NCBI RefSeq assembly: GCF_038396765.1
Contig: NZ_CP150096.1
Coordinates: 2,029,001-2,093,000 of the forward strand
Source of the DNA: Chitinophaga caseinilytica
Lineage (GTDB): Bacteria > Bacteroidota > Bacteroidia > Chitinophagales > Chitinophagaceae
DNA length: 64,000 bases
Direction: 5' to 3'
Shown here: positions 38,255-45,684 of the stretch, piece by piece
How positions within the stretch are numbered: the first letter of the stretch is position 1
Layout: each line of letters opens with the position of its first letter
Position numbers and translations under genes: made by a program
Notes under the pieces: model-generated
Database searches by the model: none
What the model saw: only the letters and a program-made list of their open reading frames with translations
Told to the model about the DNA's origin: nothing

Positions 38255-39100
38255 TTACTTGGTTAATGGAAGCTCGAGGGGATAATTGAACCGGGGCTTG
38301 TTGTTGGGCGCGTTCATCTGCTGGCCGTTCACCGTTGCGGTTTCGACCCGAATATCGTCGGTGCTTCCGGCATTGGCCGAGAGCCCTTCGCGGTAGGCCG
38401 CTTCCATCCGGAGGAAAGCGGTATTGGTGGTGCTGGTGGCGTCTGCCGGCGGTTCGAGCGAAACCCCGGAAGGCAGCGCGGCGTCCGTTTCGATACGGGT
38501 GCAGGTGAAGCGGATGCGGTTGGCATTGTCGTGCGCTTCGAGGATAAGGCCGGGCAGTCCGTAGAGTTTCCACGGGCCGAAGCTGGCGGGAATATCGGTG
38601 GTGAACCAGGCGGTATAAGTTCTGCCTTTCACGGTGCCGGTGGCTTTCTGGCAGGTGTGGCCGAGGATTTGTTTCGTTTCGGTAGTGATCTGCCAGTCGG
38701 TTTTTTCCAGGGGTTCCTTGATGAGGTAATTCGCCTGGCGGAAGCTCCGGTTAACCAGGAGGGCCTGCCCGTTGTTGTAAACGGATTCTTCGGTGACAGG
38801 TCTCCAGACGCCCATGTTCACCGTGGCGCTGTTGGTGCGCTCGGCTTCCTCGAAGGCCGCGCGGTGCGCGGAATCCTGCCGGCGCTTGGTGGCGCTGAGG
38901 TACACGCTCTGCTGCGGCCCGAACGCCAGCTGGAAATCTTCTTCCCAGATGCGGGAGGGGCGCATGGTGTCGCGGACGTGGGAGAAGTGATAATATGCGA
39001 TGCCGGCGCGCCCTTCAATCGGTGTGTCGTCTTGCTGGCGGAAGGAGAACAGTGCGGAAAGCAGCAGCGCAGGTATAATGTATTTAAGGAATGAATTCAT
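38255..39100 (-). CDS. GLPGLI family protein
   Basis: 281 residues from ATG 39100 (MNSFLKYIIPALLLSALF); the frame is open further upstream but this start gives a signal peptide. The family signature appears as KLYGLPGLILEAHD, preceded by YTAWFTTDIPASFGPWK and a ETKQILGHTCQKATG strand. GLPGLI proteins are secreted beta-rich proteins usually encoded beside a CarboxypepD_reg outer-membrane protein, exactly as here (11-base gap to the TTG start of its partner). Their role is not established; maturation or surface delivery of a peptide or metal-related product has been considered. Confidence 0.85.
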   Translation of the reverse strand: MNSFLKYIIPALLLSALFSFRQQDDTPIEGRAGIAYYHFSHVRDTMRPSRIWEEDFQLAFGPQQSVYLSATKRRQDSAHRAAFEEAERTNSATVNMGVWRPVTEESVYNNGQALLVNRSFRQANYLIKEPLEKTDWQITTETKQILGHTCQKATGTVKGRTYTAWFTTDIPASFGPWKLYGLPGLILEAHDNANRIRFTCTRIETDAALPSGVSLEPPADATSTTNTAFLRMEAAYREGLSANAGSTDDIRVETATVNGQQMNAPNNKPRFNYPLELPLTK

Positions 39101-39144
39101 ATCCAAATCTCGCCCCCAATCGTAGCCCCGGCAACGGCAAACCG

Positions 39145-39266
39145 ATATCCGGCGGATTGAAATCCATATTCGAAGCTTTTCGGCCCATATTTGAACCGGG
39201 CGGAAAGCCCCGGCGCAGGAATCCGGCGAATATCGGCGGATTTGGACCGGAACCCGGCGGATATGG
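39145..39266. repeat. Short direct repeats in a divergent intergenic region
   Basis: Three CGGCGGAT words occur at 39150-39157, 39234-39241 and 39255-39262, in the wider context ATCCGGCGGATtTGGA, with a further partial copy at 39219-39229. They lie in the 285-base gap between the minus-strand GLPGLI operon and the plus-strand kinase gene, which otherwise shows no gene. A role as binding sites is inference. Confidence 0.4.
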
Positions 39267-39385
39267 AACCGGCACCCCATATGACCCCCATGATAGGTAC
39301 ATTTATATTGTTATGCGATCTAACCGCTCCGCATATAGGGAACGGATCGTATTTTTATGTTTTTAGCTGAGCAAATTATTAAAGG

Positions 39386-41296
39386 ATGAATGTAAGACCG
39401 GCATTGGCTGTCTTCGGGATAATCGCCTTGTTCATGACCGCATCCTGCGGAGAGCAGCCCGCGCAGCGGAAAGCCCCGCAGCAGGCCGCGGTACCGGAAG
39501 ACAAGGATTACCTTTCTCTCGTTATCGGTATGGACACACTCGCGTCTGACCAATTCTGGAAAGTGGTTTTCCGGGAAGACAGCCTCCTGTCCAAACGGCC
39601 AGACAGTAGCACCAACCCCTTTTTCCACTATTTCCGTGGGCGGCGGCTCATCAAGCAGGAATTCCGCGACAGCGCCATGGCCCAATTCGCCAAAATGAAA
39701 GGGAATGGGGAGGATGACGATATTTCCCTGCTCCGCGACCACACCATCCTCGACTACGAAAGCCGCGGCGGCATGATGGTGGAAGCGGAACTGATGCAGA
39801 AGATACTGGCGGCGATGAAGAGAGCCGAGCGCCTACACAGCCCGCTCACTTTCAGGTTCTACGACCTCATGGCCAAAGCGTATTATCAGAACGAGAACGA
39901 AAGCGAATCCCTCGAGTACGCCGAGCGCCACTTCAAATCGCATCCCTACAATACCCATCCCGTGATCATGCAGCGGCACTACGACGTCTCGTTCCTCCTC
40001 GCATACCGGATGAACGATTTCGATAAAATGATGCTGTACAACGCGCTGTCCCGTAAACTGGCGGTCCATATCGGCGACAGTCTCGCCATCGTGCGCACGT
40101 ACGACAGCGAAGCGCAGGTGCTCAGCAAGCGGGGCGAATTCGCCAAATCGCTCGCCTGCAGCAAGATTTATGTGGATTACCTCGAAAGGACGAACCGCTC
40201 CCACGAGATCGCGTACAACAACCTCGCCACCAGCTTCAACCACAACGGCCAGCCCGATTCTGCCATCCTGTATTACAACAAAGCCATGGCCATGGCAAAA
40301 GCGATGAACAACAGCCGGCAAACGCCGCTGTACTATAAGGGGCTCGTGGAGGCTTACCGGTTGAAGGGGGATATGAAGAATGCAGTAATGGCGCTGGATT
40401 CGGCGTATGGCATCGAGGTGCGCAATCTTAAAAAGATCGAAGCGGTCAAGTTTGCCGAGATCCACGAAAAATATGAAACCGAGAAAAAAGACCGCAACAT
40501 CGCCGAGCTGAGCAGCCGTAACGCCCTCAACGAAAGCGTCATCCGCCAGCAAAGATGGATCCTCGGCCTGGGGACCGTCGCGTTCCTCGGCGGCATCGGG
40601 TTCCTGTTTTTCCTCTACCGTCAAACCAAACTGACCGAAAGAAATAAACGCCTCGAGTCGGAAAACCATCGGCTCATCATGGAGCAAAAATTACTGCAGG
40701 CGCAACTGAACCCGCATTTCATCTTCAATTCCATCGCCAACCTGCAAAGCCTCGTGGCCTCCGGCGACACCCGGGAATCTGTCCGCTACCTGAGCGTTTT
40801 CTCCGGCCTCCTGCGCAATGTGCTGGAGCAAAGCCGGAAAGATTTCATTTCGCTCGAAGAAGAGATATTTTCACTGGAAAATTACCTGCAACTCCAACAG
40901 ATGCGGTATCCGGGGCTGTTTGACTATAAAGTGGAACTGGCGGAAGGCACCTGTCCGGAAGAACTGCTCATTCCACCCATGATCATTCAACCGTTCGTGG
41001 AAAATTCGATCGAGCACGGGTTCCGTAATATTCAATACAAAGGGATGCTGACGATCGGGTTTGCGCTGCGCGATGGCAAACTGAACATCACCGTGGACGA
41101 TAACGGAAAAGGCATCACCGAAAAAAGCCCCGGAGAACAGAAGAAACAATCGCTCGCCCAAACCATTCTGAGAGAACGGTTCCAGGCGCTGTTCACGACA
41201 GATTGCCGGCGGGCGAATTTCGATGTGGAAAACAAGGCAGATACCGGCGGACGCGGCGTTTCGGTCCACATCCTCATTCCCGAGATCAGGGACTAA
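39386..41296 (+). CDS. TPR-containing sensor histidine kinase (LytS/YehU type)
   Basis: 636 residues. The N-terminal signal ends at a possible lipobox (TASC, Cys21); a helical TPR-like periplasmic region (about 75-345) follows, then a coiled stretch, one membrane segment (391-411), and a His_kinase domain with the phosphoacceptor in LNPHFIFNSI (His444). The HATPase part shows the N-box around Asn540 (PFVENSIEHGF) and DDNGKGI (Asp572). This is the standard Bacteroidota arrangement that pairs with LytTR regulators, and such a regulator starts 5 bases after the stop. The signal is unknown. Confidence 0.88.
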   Translation: MNVRPALAVFGIIALFMTASCGEQPAQRKAPQQAAVPEDKDYLSLVIGMDTLASDQFWKVVFREDSLLSKRPDSSTNPFFHYFRGRRLIKQEFRDSAMAQFAKMKGNGEDDDISLLRDHTILDYESRGGMMVEAELMQKILAAMKRAERLHSPLTFRFYDLMAKAYYQNENESESLEYAERHFKSHPYNTHPVIMQRHYDVSFLLAYRMNDFDKMMLYNALSRKLAVHIGDSLAIVRTYDSEAQVLSKRGEFAKSLACSKIYVDYLERTNRSHEIAYNNLATSFNHNGQPDSAILYYNKAMAMAKAMNNSRQTPLYYKGLVEAYRLKGDMKNAVMALDSAYGIEVRNLKKIEAVKFAEIHEKYETEKKDRNIAELSSRNALNESVIRQQRWILGLGTVAFLGGIGFLFFLYRQTKLTERNKRLESENHRLIMEQKLLQAQLNPHFIFNSIANLQSLVASGDTRESVRYLSVFSGLLRNVLEQSRKDFISLEEEIFSLENYLQLQQMRYPGLFDYKVELAEGTCPEELLIPPMIIQPFVENSIEHGFRNIQYKGMLTIGFALRDGKLNITVDDNGKGITEKSPGEQKKQSLAQTILRERFQALFTTDCRRANFDVENKADTGGRGVSVHILIPEIRD

Positions 41297-41301
41297 ACCC
41301 A

Positions 41302-42060
41302 ATGACCATGCGCATGAAACTGTACATACTCGAAGATGAAGTCCGTATTCTGCAACACCTGCTGCAGGTGGTGCAGAAAAACCCGAACGTCCTGGTAGTG
41401 GGCCATGCGGCGGATAATGCCACCGCTGCGAAGGAGATCCCAGCCCTGAAGCCAGACATCATCCTGGCCGACATCCGGCTGAAAGACGGGGATAGTTTCC
41501 GCCTGTTCCACGAGATCGGCGACACCGGTTTCCAGGTGATCTTCCTGACGGCATACGACCAGTACGCCATCCAGGCGCTGAACATGGGGGCTTTCGGGTA
41601 TTTGCTCAAACCGATCGATGAAAATGCGCTGTCTGCCATGCTGGACAAATGTTCCCAGCACCGCCAGCAGGAGCAGTTCGACCGCCAGCAGCTGGAGATC
41701 GCGCGGCAGCATTACGGGGCGCAGGGCGCGGGGAATGTGAAGCGGCTGGCGCTGAAGCGGGTGGAATATATGGAGATCGTGTCGGTGGAAGATATCATGT
41801 ATTGCAAGAGCGACAAGGGTTACACGACTTTTTACCTGACCGGCAAGCGGGAAATCCTCGTGTCGAAGGGGTTGATCGAATATGAAAGTATCCTGGGGCC
41901 GGCGGGTTTTTTACGCTGCCATCAATCCTGGCTCGTCAATTTTCAGTTCGTGAAAAAGTATTACCGCGAAGGATATCTGCAGATGGAAAACAACGAGCAG
42001 ATACCCGTGAGCAGCCGCAAGCGGGAGGAAGTGCTGAAGTTTTTGGAAAATATATCGTAA
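41302..42060 (+). CDS. LytTR-family response regulator
   Basis: 252 residues from ATG 41302; nearby ATGs at 41308 and 41314 are possible alternatives. It has a receiver domain with acidic pocket Glu11/Asp12, phospho-acceptor Asp57 (ILADIRL), Thr83 and Lys103 (LLKPID). The LytTR DNA-binding domain spans about 145-250 (DIMYCKSDKGYTTFYL, then FLRCHQSWLVN). It is encoded 5 bases after the kinase gene, so the two form one two-component system. Targets cannot be read from the sequence; an orphan FtsX-like permease and the GLPGLI operon lie nearby. A bidirectional terminator follows. Confidence 0.9.
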   Translation: MTMRMKLYILEDEVRILQHLLQVVQKNPNVLVVGHAADNATAAKEIPALKPDIILADIRLKDGDSFRLFHEIGDTGFQVIFLTAYDQYAIQALNMGAFGYLLKPIDENALSAMLDKCSQHRQQEQFDRQQLEIARQHYGAQGAGNVKRLALKRVEYMEIVSVEDIMYCKSDKGYTTFYLTGKREILVSKGLIEYESILGPAGFLRCHQSWLVNFQFVKKYYREGYLQMENNEQIPVSSRKREEVLKFLENIS

Positions 42061-42077
42061 GTCTTGCCCTGCAATAA

Positions 42078-42107
42078 AAAAGGCCCGCCGTAAAAAGCGG
42101 GCCTTTT
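42078..42107. terminator. Bidirectional terminator
   Basis: AAAAGGCCCGC (42078-42088) pairs perfectly with GCGGGCCTTTT (42097-42107) around an 8-base loop, with T-tracts on both strands. It separates the two-component operon from the convergent acidic hypothetical gene. Confidence 0.8.
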
Positions 42108-42125
42108 CATTATCGTTCGTTTGGA

Positions 42126-42482
42126 CTATTTCGAAATGAAATTCCCCGGCAACCGCATGCCCTGCTCATCGTTCAGCACTTTTTCCATAGCGTTTTGCAG
42201 CGGTCTGGGAATGGAATTCTTGATTTCGGGGGACAGCTCTTGCAGCAGTTCGTGGAAATCATCGTCTTCATCGTAATAACCGAAGTACAGGAAATAATCG
42301 TCGGCGCCGTAGGCACGGAGGGAAATCTCATTGTCTTCGTCGGTGTGGGTGGAGATGACGGACCACTGTTCGCTGTCGTTGTAATCGTAACGGATGTCGA
42401 ATGTTTTTTTTCCAAGCGTTTCCGCGATGAGGTTTTCTACCATTTCGCCGGCCTGGTTTTTCACCATGTCTTCGTAATTCAT
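42126..42482 (-). CDS. Acidic hypothetical protein
   Basis: A 118-residue cytoplasmic protein without signal peptide or membrane segment. It is strongly acidic in the middle (GYYDEDDDFHELLQ), with alternating strands and a helical C-terminus. No family recognised. It is bounded downstream by the bidirectional terminator and upstream by 69 bases to the end of the beta-helix gene on the same strand, so it could be expressed with that gene or alone. Confidence 0.6.
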   Translation of the reverse strand: MNYEDMVKNQAGEMVENLIAETLGKKTFDIRYDYNDSEQWSVISTHTDEDNEISLRAYGADDYFLYFGYYDEDDDFHELLQELSPEIKNSIPRPLQNAMEKVLNDEQGMRLPGNFISK

Positions 42483-42551
42483 AAAAAAGCGTTCTTGTAG
42501 GTCGAAGTTAAGGGAATTCTTATTGAATGAGAAGTGCCGGGCAGACGTTAA

Positions 42552-43772
42552 CTAAGGCTTTACCTCGAAAGCACCGACAGACGGGGCGGCCCGGAAAGCG
42601 TTGCCCCGATGGTCGGACAATGGGGAAGAATTGGCGGAACCCGCGCCGGCGGCGGGGCTCGTGGGAAGGATGGAGAAATCGCCGGACAGGGGATGGGCGA
42701 ACTGCGGATCTTTTCCGTACATGCCGCCGGGCTCGGGTGCGGGCAGCTGCGGGCCTTGCCATTGGCGGTCGGTTGCATGGAACCAGAGGTTGTGGGAAAA
42801 GACGAAAGTTTCGGGGGATGTGCCGGCGCCGGTGCTGCAGGCTGTGCGCAGCTGATCGTCTACATATATGATATTGTTGCGGAACACGTTCCGGGCGCAT
42901 TTCGCAAAGCGGACGGTGTCTTTGTTTTCCTGGAGGATGCGGATGGCCCAGCGGCGCGGTAAGTAAATGGTATTTTGGACGACTTCCGAATCGGTACATC
43001 CCACGAACGCCACGGGAACGTCTGACCCCTCGAACACGCATGCCCGCACGGATAGCCGCGTGGCTTCGAACCCTGCACCGGCGGGCCTGAAGAAAGCGGC
43101 GCCCGTGCTGCCGCCGAGGTTGATGGCCCGGCTGCCCGCATTCCTGAAGTGGCAGGCTTCCACAATAATATTGCTGCTGCCGCCTTTCATCTGGAGTGCG
43201 TTGGCGCCGAGGTCAGCGAACCGGCATTGCGCGATCCGTCCATCGCGGCAACCTACCATATCTACGCCGCTGCCGCCCCGGGCGCCGTTTTCGAATACGC
43301 ATCCTTCGATCGTGAAATCCCGGACGCCGGATAATTTGAGGAGATCGTTGTTGCCTTGTGCAACGATGTCGCGGAAAACGCATTGCCGGAAGTGGAGGTG
43401 ATGCGCCGGGGAATCCGGCCGGGCGCCGTCGTCGAAGTTGATCCCGTTGCCGGTTTGGTGGGAAAATACGATCCCTTCGATATGGAGCCACGCGATGCTG
43501 CTGGCGCGCCAGGCGGAAGTGCCGCCGCGGAAGGTCACTTTGCCGGGGCTTTCGGCCAGGATGCAGACCCACCGGCCCGGGGCGCCCTTCAAACCGTTGA
43601 GGTCCACATCGCCCGGGTATACGCCGTTGTGGATGAATATGGTGTCTCCCGGAACGGCCGCTGCCGCCGCATCCGCCAGCTGCGCATAGCGCTGCCCATG
43701 CCCCGTGTGGAGCACCGCGGCAGGGGATTCCTGCATCGCAACGGTCATCACCAAACAAAATATCAAACGCAT
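42552..43772 (-). CDS. Secreted right-handed parallel beta-helix protein
   Basis: 406 residues with a signal peptide (about residues 1-19). The body is a succession of short beta-helix turns (LLKLSGVRDFTIEGCVFENG, VDMVGCRDGRIAQCRF, LQMKGGSSNIIVEACHF), as in the PbH1/pectate-lyase-like fold, starting with the usual DTIFIHNGVYPGDVDL segment. The C-terminus (DPQFAHPLSGDFSILPTSPA) is typical of Bacteroidota polysaccharide lyase-like and adhesin-like helices. No catalytic residues can be assigned, so activity on a polysaccharide is only a possibility. The gene has its own well-formed promoter-like signal. Confidence 0.75.
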   Translation of the reverse strand: MRLIFCLVMTVAMQESPAAVLHTGHGQRYAQLADAAAAAVPGDTIFIHNGVYPGDVDLNGLKGAPGRWVCILAESPGKVTFRGGTSAWRASSIAWLHIEGIVFSHQTGNGINFDDGARPDSPAHHLHFRQCVFRDIVAQGNNDLLKLSGVRDFTIEGCVFENGARGGSGVDMVGCRDGRIAQCRFADLGANALQMKGGSSNIIVEACHFRNAGSRAINLGGSTGAAFFRPAGAGFEATRLSVRACVFEGSDVPVAFVGCTDSEVVQNTIYLPRRWAIRILQENKDTVRFAKCARNVFRNNIIYVDDQLRTACSTGAGTSPETFVFSHNLWFHATDRQWQGPQLPAPEPGGMYGKDPQFAHPLSGDFSILPTSPAAGAGSANSSPLSDHRGNAFRAAPSVGAFEVKP

Positions 43773-43789
43773 AATAATTCCGGATCAAC

Positions 43790-43820
43790 TAAAAATAATC
43801 CAAAAATCAACCGTTTCAAA
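43790..43820 (-). promoter_or_regulatory. Promoter of the beta-helix gene
   Basis: On the minus strand, TTTG (43820-43817) is followed after exactly 19 bases by TATTTTTA (43797-43790). This is the Bacteroidota -33/-7 pattern with one mismatch in the -7 box. The ATG is at 43772, giving a very short leader. Confidence 0.5.
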
Positions 43821-43918
43821 TAAGCGTGTGGATAACATTTTAAACATATTAAAAATATGAAAATGTATTCTTTAAGACATTTTTAAGGAAAAATTAATGT
43901 GGATTTGGGGAAAACAGT

Positions 43919-43950
43919 TTGCAGTTTGCCGGCAATCCCATTAATTTTAC
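43919..43950 (+). promoter_or_regulatory. Promoter of the efflux operon
   Basis: TTTG (43919-43922), 20 bases, then TAATTTTA (43943-43950). This fits the Bacteroidota -33/-7 pattern with one mismatch. The first downstream ATG with a signal peptide is at 44022. Confidence 0.5.
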
Positions 43951-44021
43951 ACCCGTTCGCCCAAAAACCGATTTTGGTTTCGGGCGGGATTCATCAAACT
44001 GGCACGACAATAAATAGTCTA

Positions 44022-44432
44022 ATGACACGATTGTTGATCGGATTCATGCTTACTGCGTATATGCTCCTGTTGGGAGGGTATTCGCATTCCTGCTGCCAGG
44101 CCTCCCGTTTTTCCCCCGGAAAATATTTTCAGAACCTCACCGCCGACGACATGCCGGCAGACACACACTGCGAAGAAGACCAGTTCACCCCATCCGCCCC
44201 GCCAGACGCGCGCGAGGGCTTCGAAAAAACGAAGGCAGTGGAGATCCAGGAAGATGAAGATGCGCAGAACTTCCGCAAACAACAGCTTTTCTGCAAAATC
44301 CTCATCACCGCCATCTTCACGGACGTCAACCGGCTCCCTTCCTTCTACCCCCAACTTCCATTACCTTTTTGCCAACATTTCTCCTACGCATCCGCCGATA
44401 AATTCATCGTGCAGCGCGTGATCAGGATTTGA
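44022..44432 (+). CDS. Small Cys-containing hypothetical protein ahead of the RND genes
   Basis: 136 residues from ATG 44022; the frame is open from 43899, but that start would lie upstream of the promoter-like signal. The N-terminal hydrophobic segment (LIGFMLTAYMLLLGGY) can act as signal or membrane anchor and is followed by paired Cys (SHSCCQ), an acidic Pro-rich linker and a C-terminal helical/aromatic part. No family recognised. It lies 141 bases before the adaptor gene, behind a promoter that appears to serve the whole efflux operon, so an accessory or regulatory role in efflux is possible. Confidence 0.5.
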   Translation: MTRLLIGFMLTAYMLLLGGYSHSCCQASRFSPGKYFQNLTADDMPADTHCEEDQFTPSAPPDAREGFEKTKAVEIQEDEDAQNFRKQQLFCKILITAIFTDVNRLPSFYPQLPLPFCQHFSYASADKFIVQRVIRI

Positions 44433-44573
44433 TCCTGACCCACCGGCCTTTCGCGGCCGGGACATCCTCCGTTCATTCACTTCCGTAACACGACGCCGCC
44501 ATGCGGACGGGCATTTTGTGTGCCCGAACGGAAGCTTTATTCCATAAAACCGTACCCAGATCCATTTTTTTAT

Positions 44574-45656
44574 ATGAAGCAGATCCTCATATTGTCGGGC
44601 TTATGCGCCCTCCTGTGCCATACCGGCTGCCATCCGAAAGAAGAACATCACGAAGAAAATGCAAAATTGCTCGTGACCAGTCCGCTGACGACAGACACCA
44701 CCATTACCCGTGAGTTCGTTTGCCAGATCAAATCTATCCGCAACATCGAAGTGAGGGCCCAGGAAAAGGGATATCTCCAGGAAGTGTTGGTAGACGAAGG
44801 TCAGCACGTTCGCGCCGGCCAGCTGCTGTTCCGCATCATGCCGAAATTGTACGAAGCCGAGTTGCTGAAGGCGGAAGCCGAAGCGCAGGCGGCGGAAATT
44901 GAAGTGCAGAACACCAAATCGCTCGCCGATAAGAACGTGGTATCGAAAAACGAGCTGGCCATGGCCAACGCCAAACTGAAAAAAGCCAATGCCGAGCTCG
45001 CCCTCGCCAAGGTGCACCTCGCATTTACGGAGATCCGCGCGCCGTTCGACGGGATCATCAACCACCTCGACATGAAGCTCGGCAGCCTCGTGGAAGAGGG
45101 CGATTTGCTCACGAGCCTGTCAGACAACAGCAAGATGTGGGTATATTATAATGTATCCGAAGCAGAATACCTGAATTACGCATCCGGCGCCAAACCCAAA
45201 GAGAAATCACAGGTGCAGCTCCGGATGGCCAACAAGAATGTGTTCCAGCACCCCGGCGTGGTGGAAACCATCGAAGCCGAATTCAACAACGAAACCGGCA
45301 ATATCGCCTTCAGGGCTACTTTCCCGAATTCGGAGGGGCTCCTCCGCCATGGGGAAACCGGCACCATCCTCGTGCGCGAGCAACTGAAAAACGCGGTGAT
45401 CATCCCGCAGAAAGCCACGCTCGAGATCATGGACCGCAAATACGTCTATGTGGTAGACAACAGCAATACCGTTCAGCTGAAACCCGTGACCATCGGCGCA
45501 GAAATGCCCGACCTGTTCGTGGTGAGCGACGGTTTGAAAGGCAACGAAAAAATCCTGCTCGAAGGGTTGCGGAAGGTGAAGAACAACGACAAGATCGCGT
45601 TCGAATTCGAAAACCCCCGCTCCGTGATCTCGCAGTTAGTGCTGCCGTCTGAATAA
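44574..45656 (+). CDS. RND efflux periplasmic adaptor (HlyD/AcrA type) lipoprotein
   Basis: 360 residues from ATG 44574, with signal ending at Cys19 (HTGC), a likely lipidation site as in AcrA/MexA. The order is: lipoyl half-motif (IEVRAQEKGYLQEVLVDEGQ), alpha-hairpin (about 95-150, Ala/Glu/Lys-rich), second lipoyl half (FTEIRAPFDGIINHL), beta-barrel and membrane-proximal domains. It links the inner-membrane pump and the outer-membrane channel encoded directly downstream (28-base gap). Export of hydrophobic drugs, bile-like compounds or toxic metabolites is the family role; the substrate is not deducible. Confidence 0.9.
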   Translation: MKQILILSGLCALLCHTGCHPKEEHHEENAKLLVTSPLTTDTTITREFVCQIKSIRNIEVRAQEKGYLQEVLVDEGQHVRAGQLLFRIMPKLYEAELLKAEAEAQAAEIEVQNTKSLADKNVVSKNELAMANAKLKKANAELALAKVHLAFTEIRAPFDGIINHLDMKLGSLVEEGDLLTSLSDNSKMWVYYNVSEAEYLNYASGAKPKEKSQVQLRMANKNVFQHPGVVETIEAEFNNETGNIAFRATFPNSEGLLRHGETGTILVREQLKNAVIIPQKATLEIMDRKYVYVVDNSNTVQLKPVTIGAEMPDLFVVSDGLKGNEKILLEGLRKVKNNDKIAFEFENPRSVISQLVLPSE

Positions 45657-45684
45657 TCCATAGACTTTTAAAACCGCGAATCGA

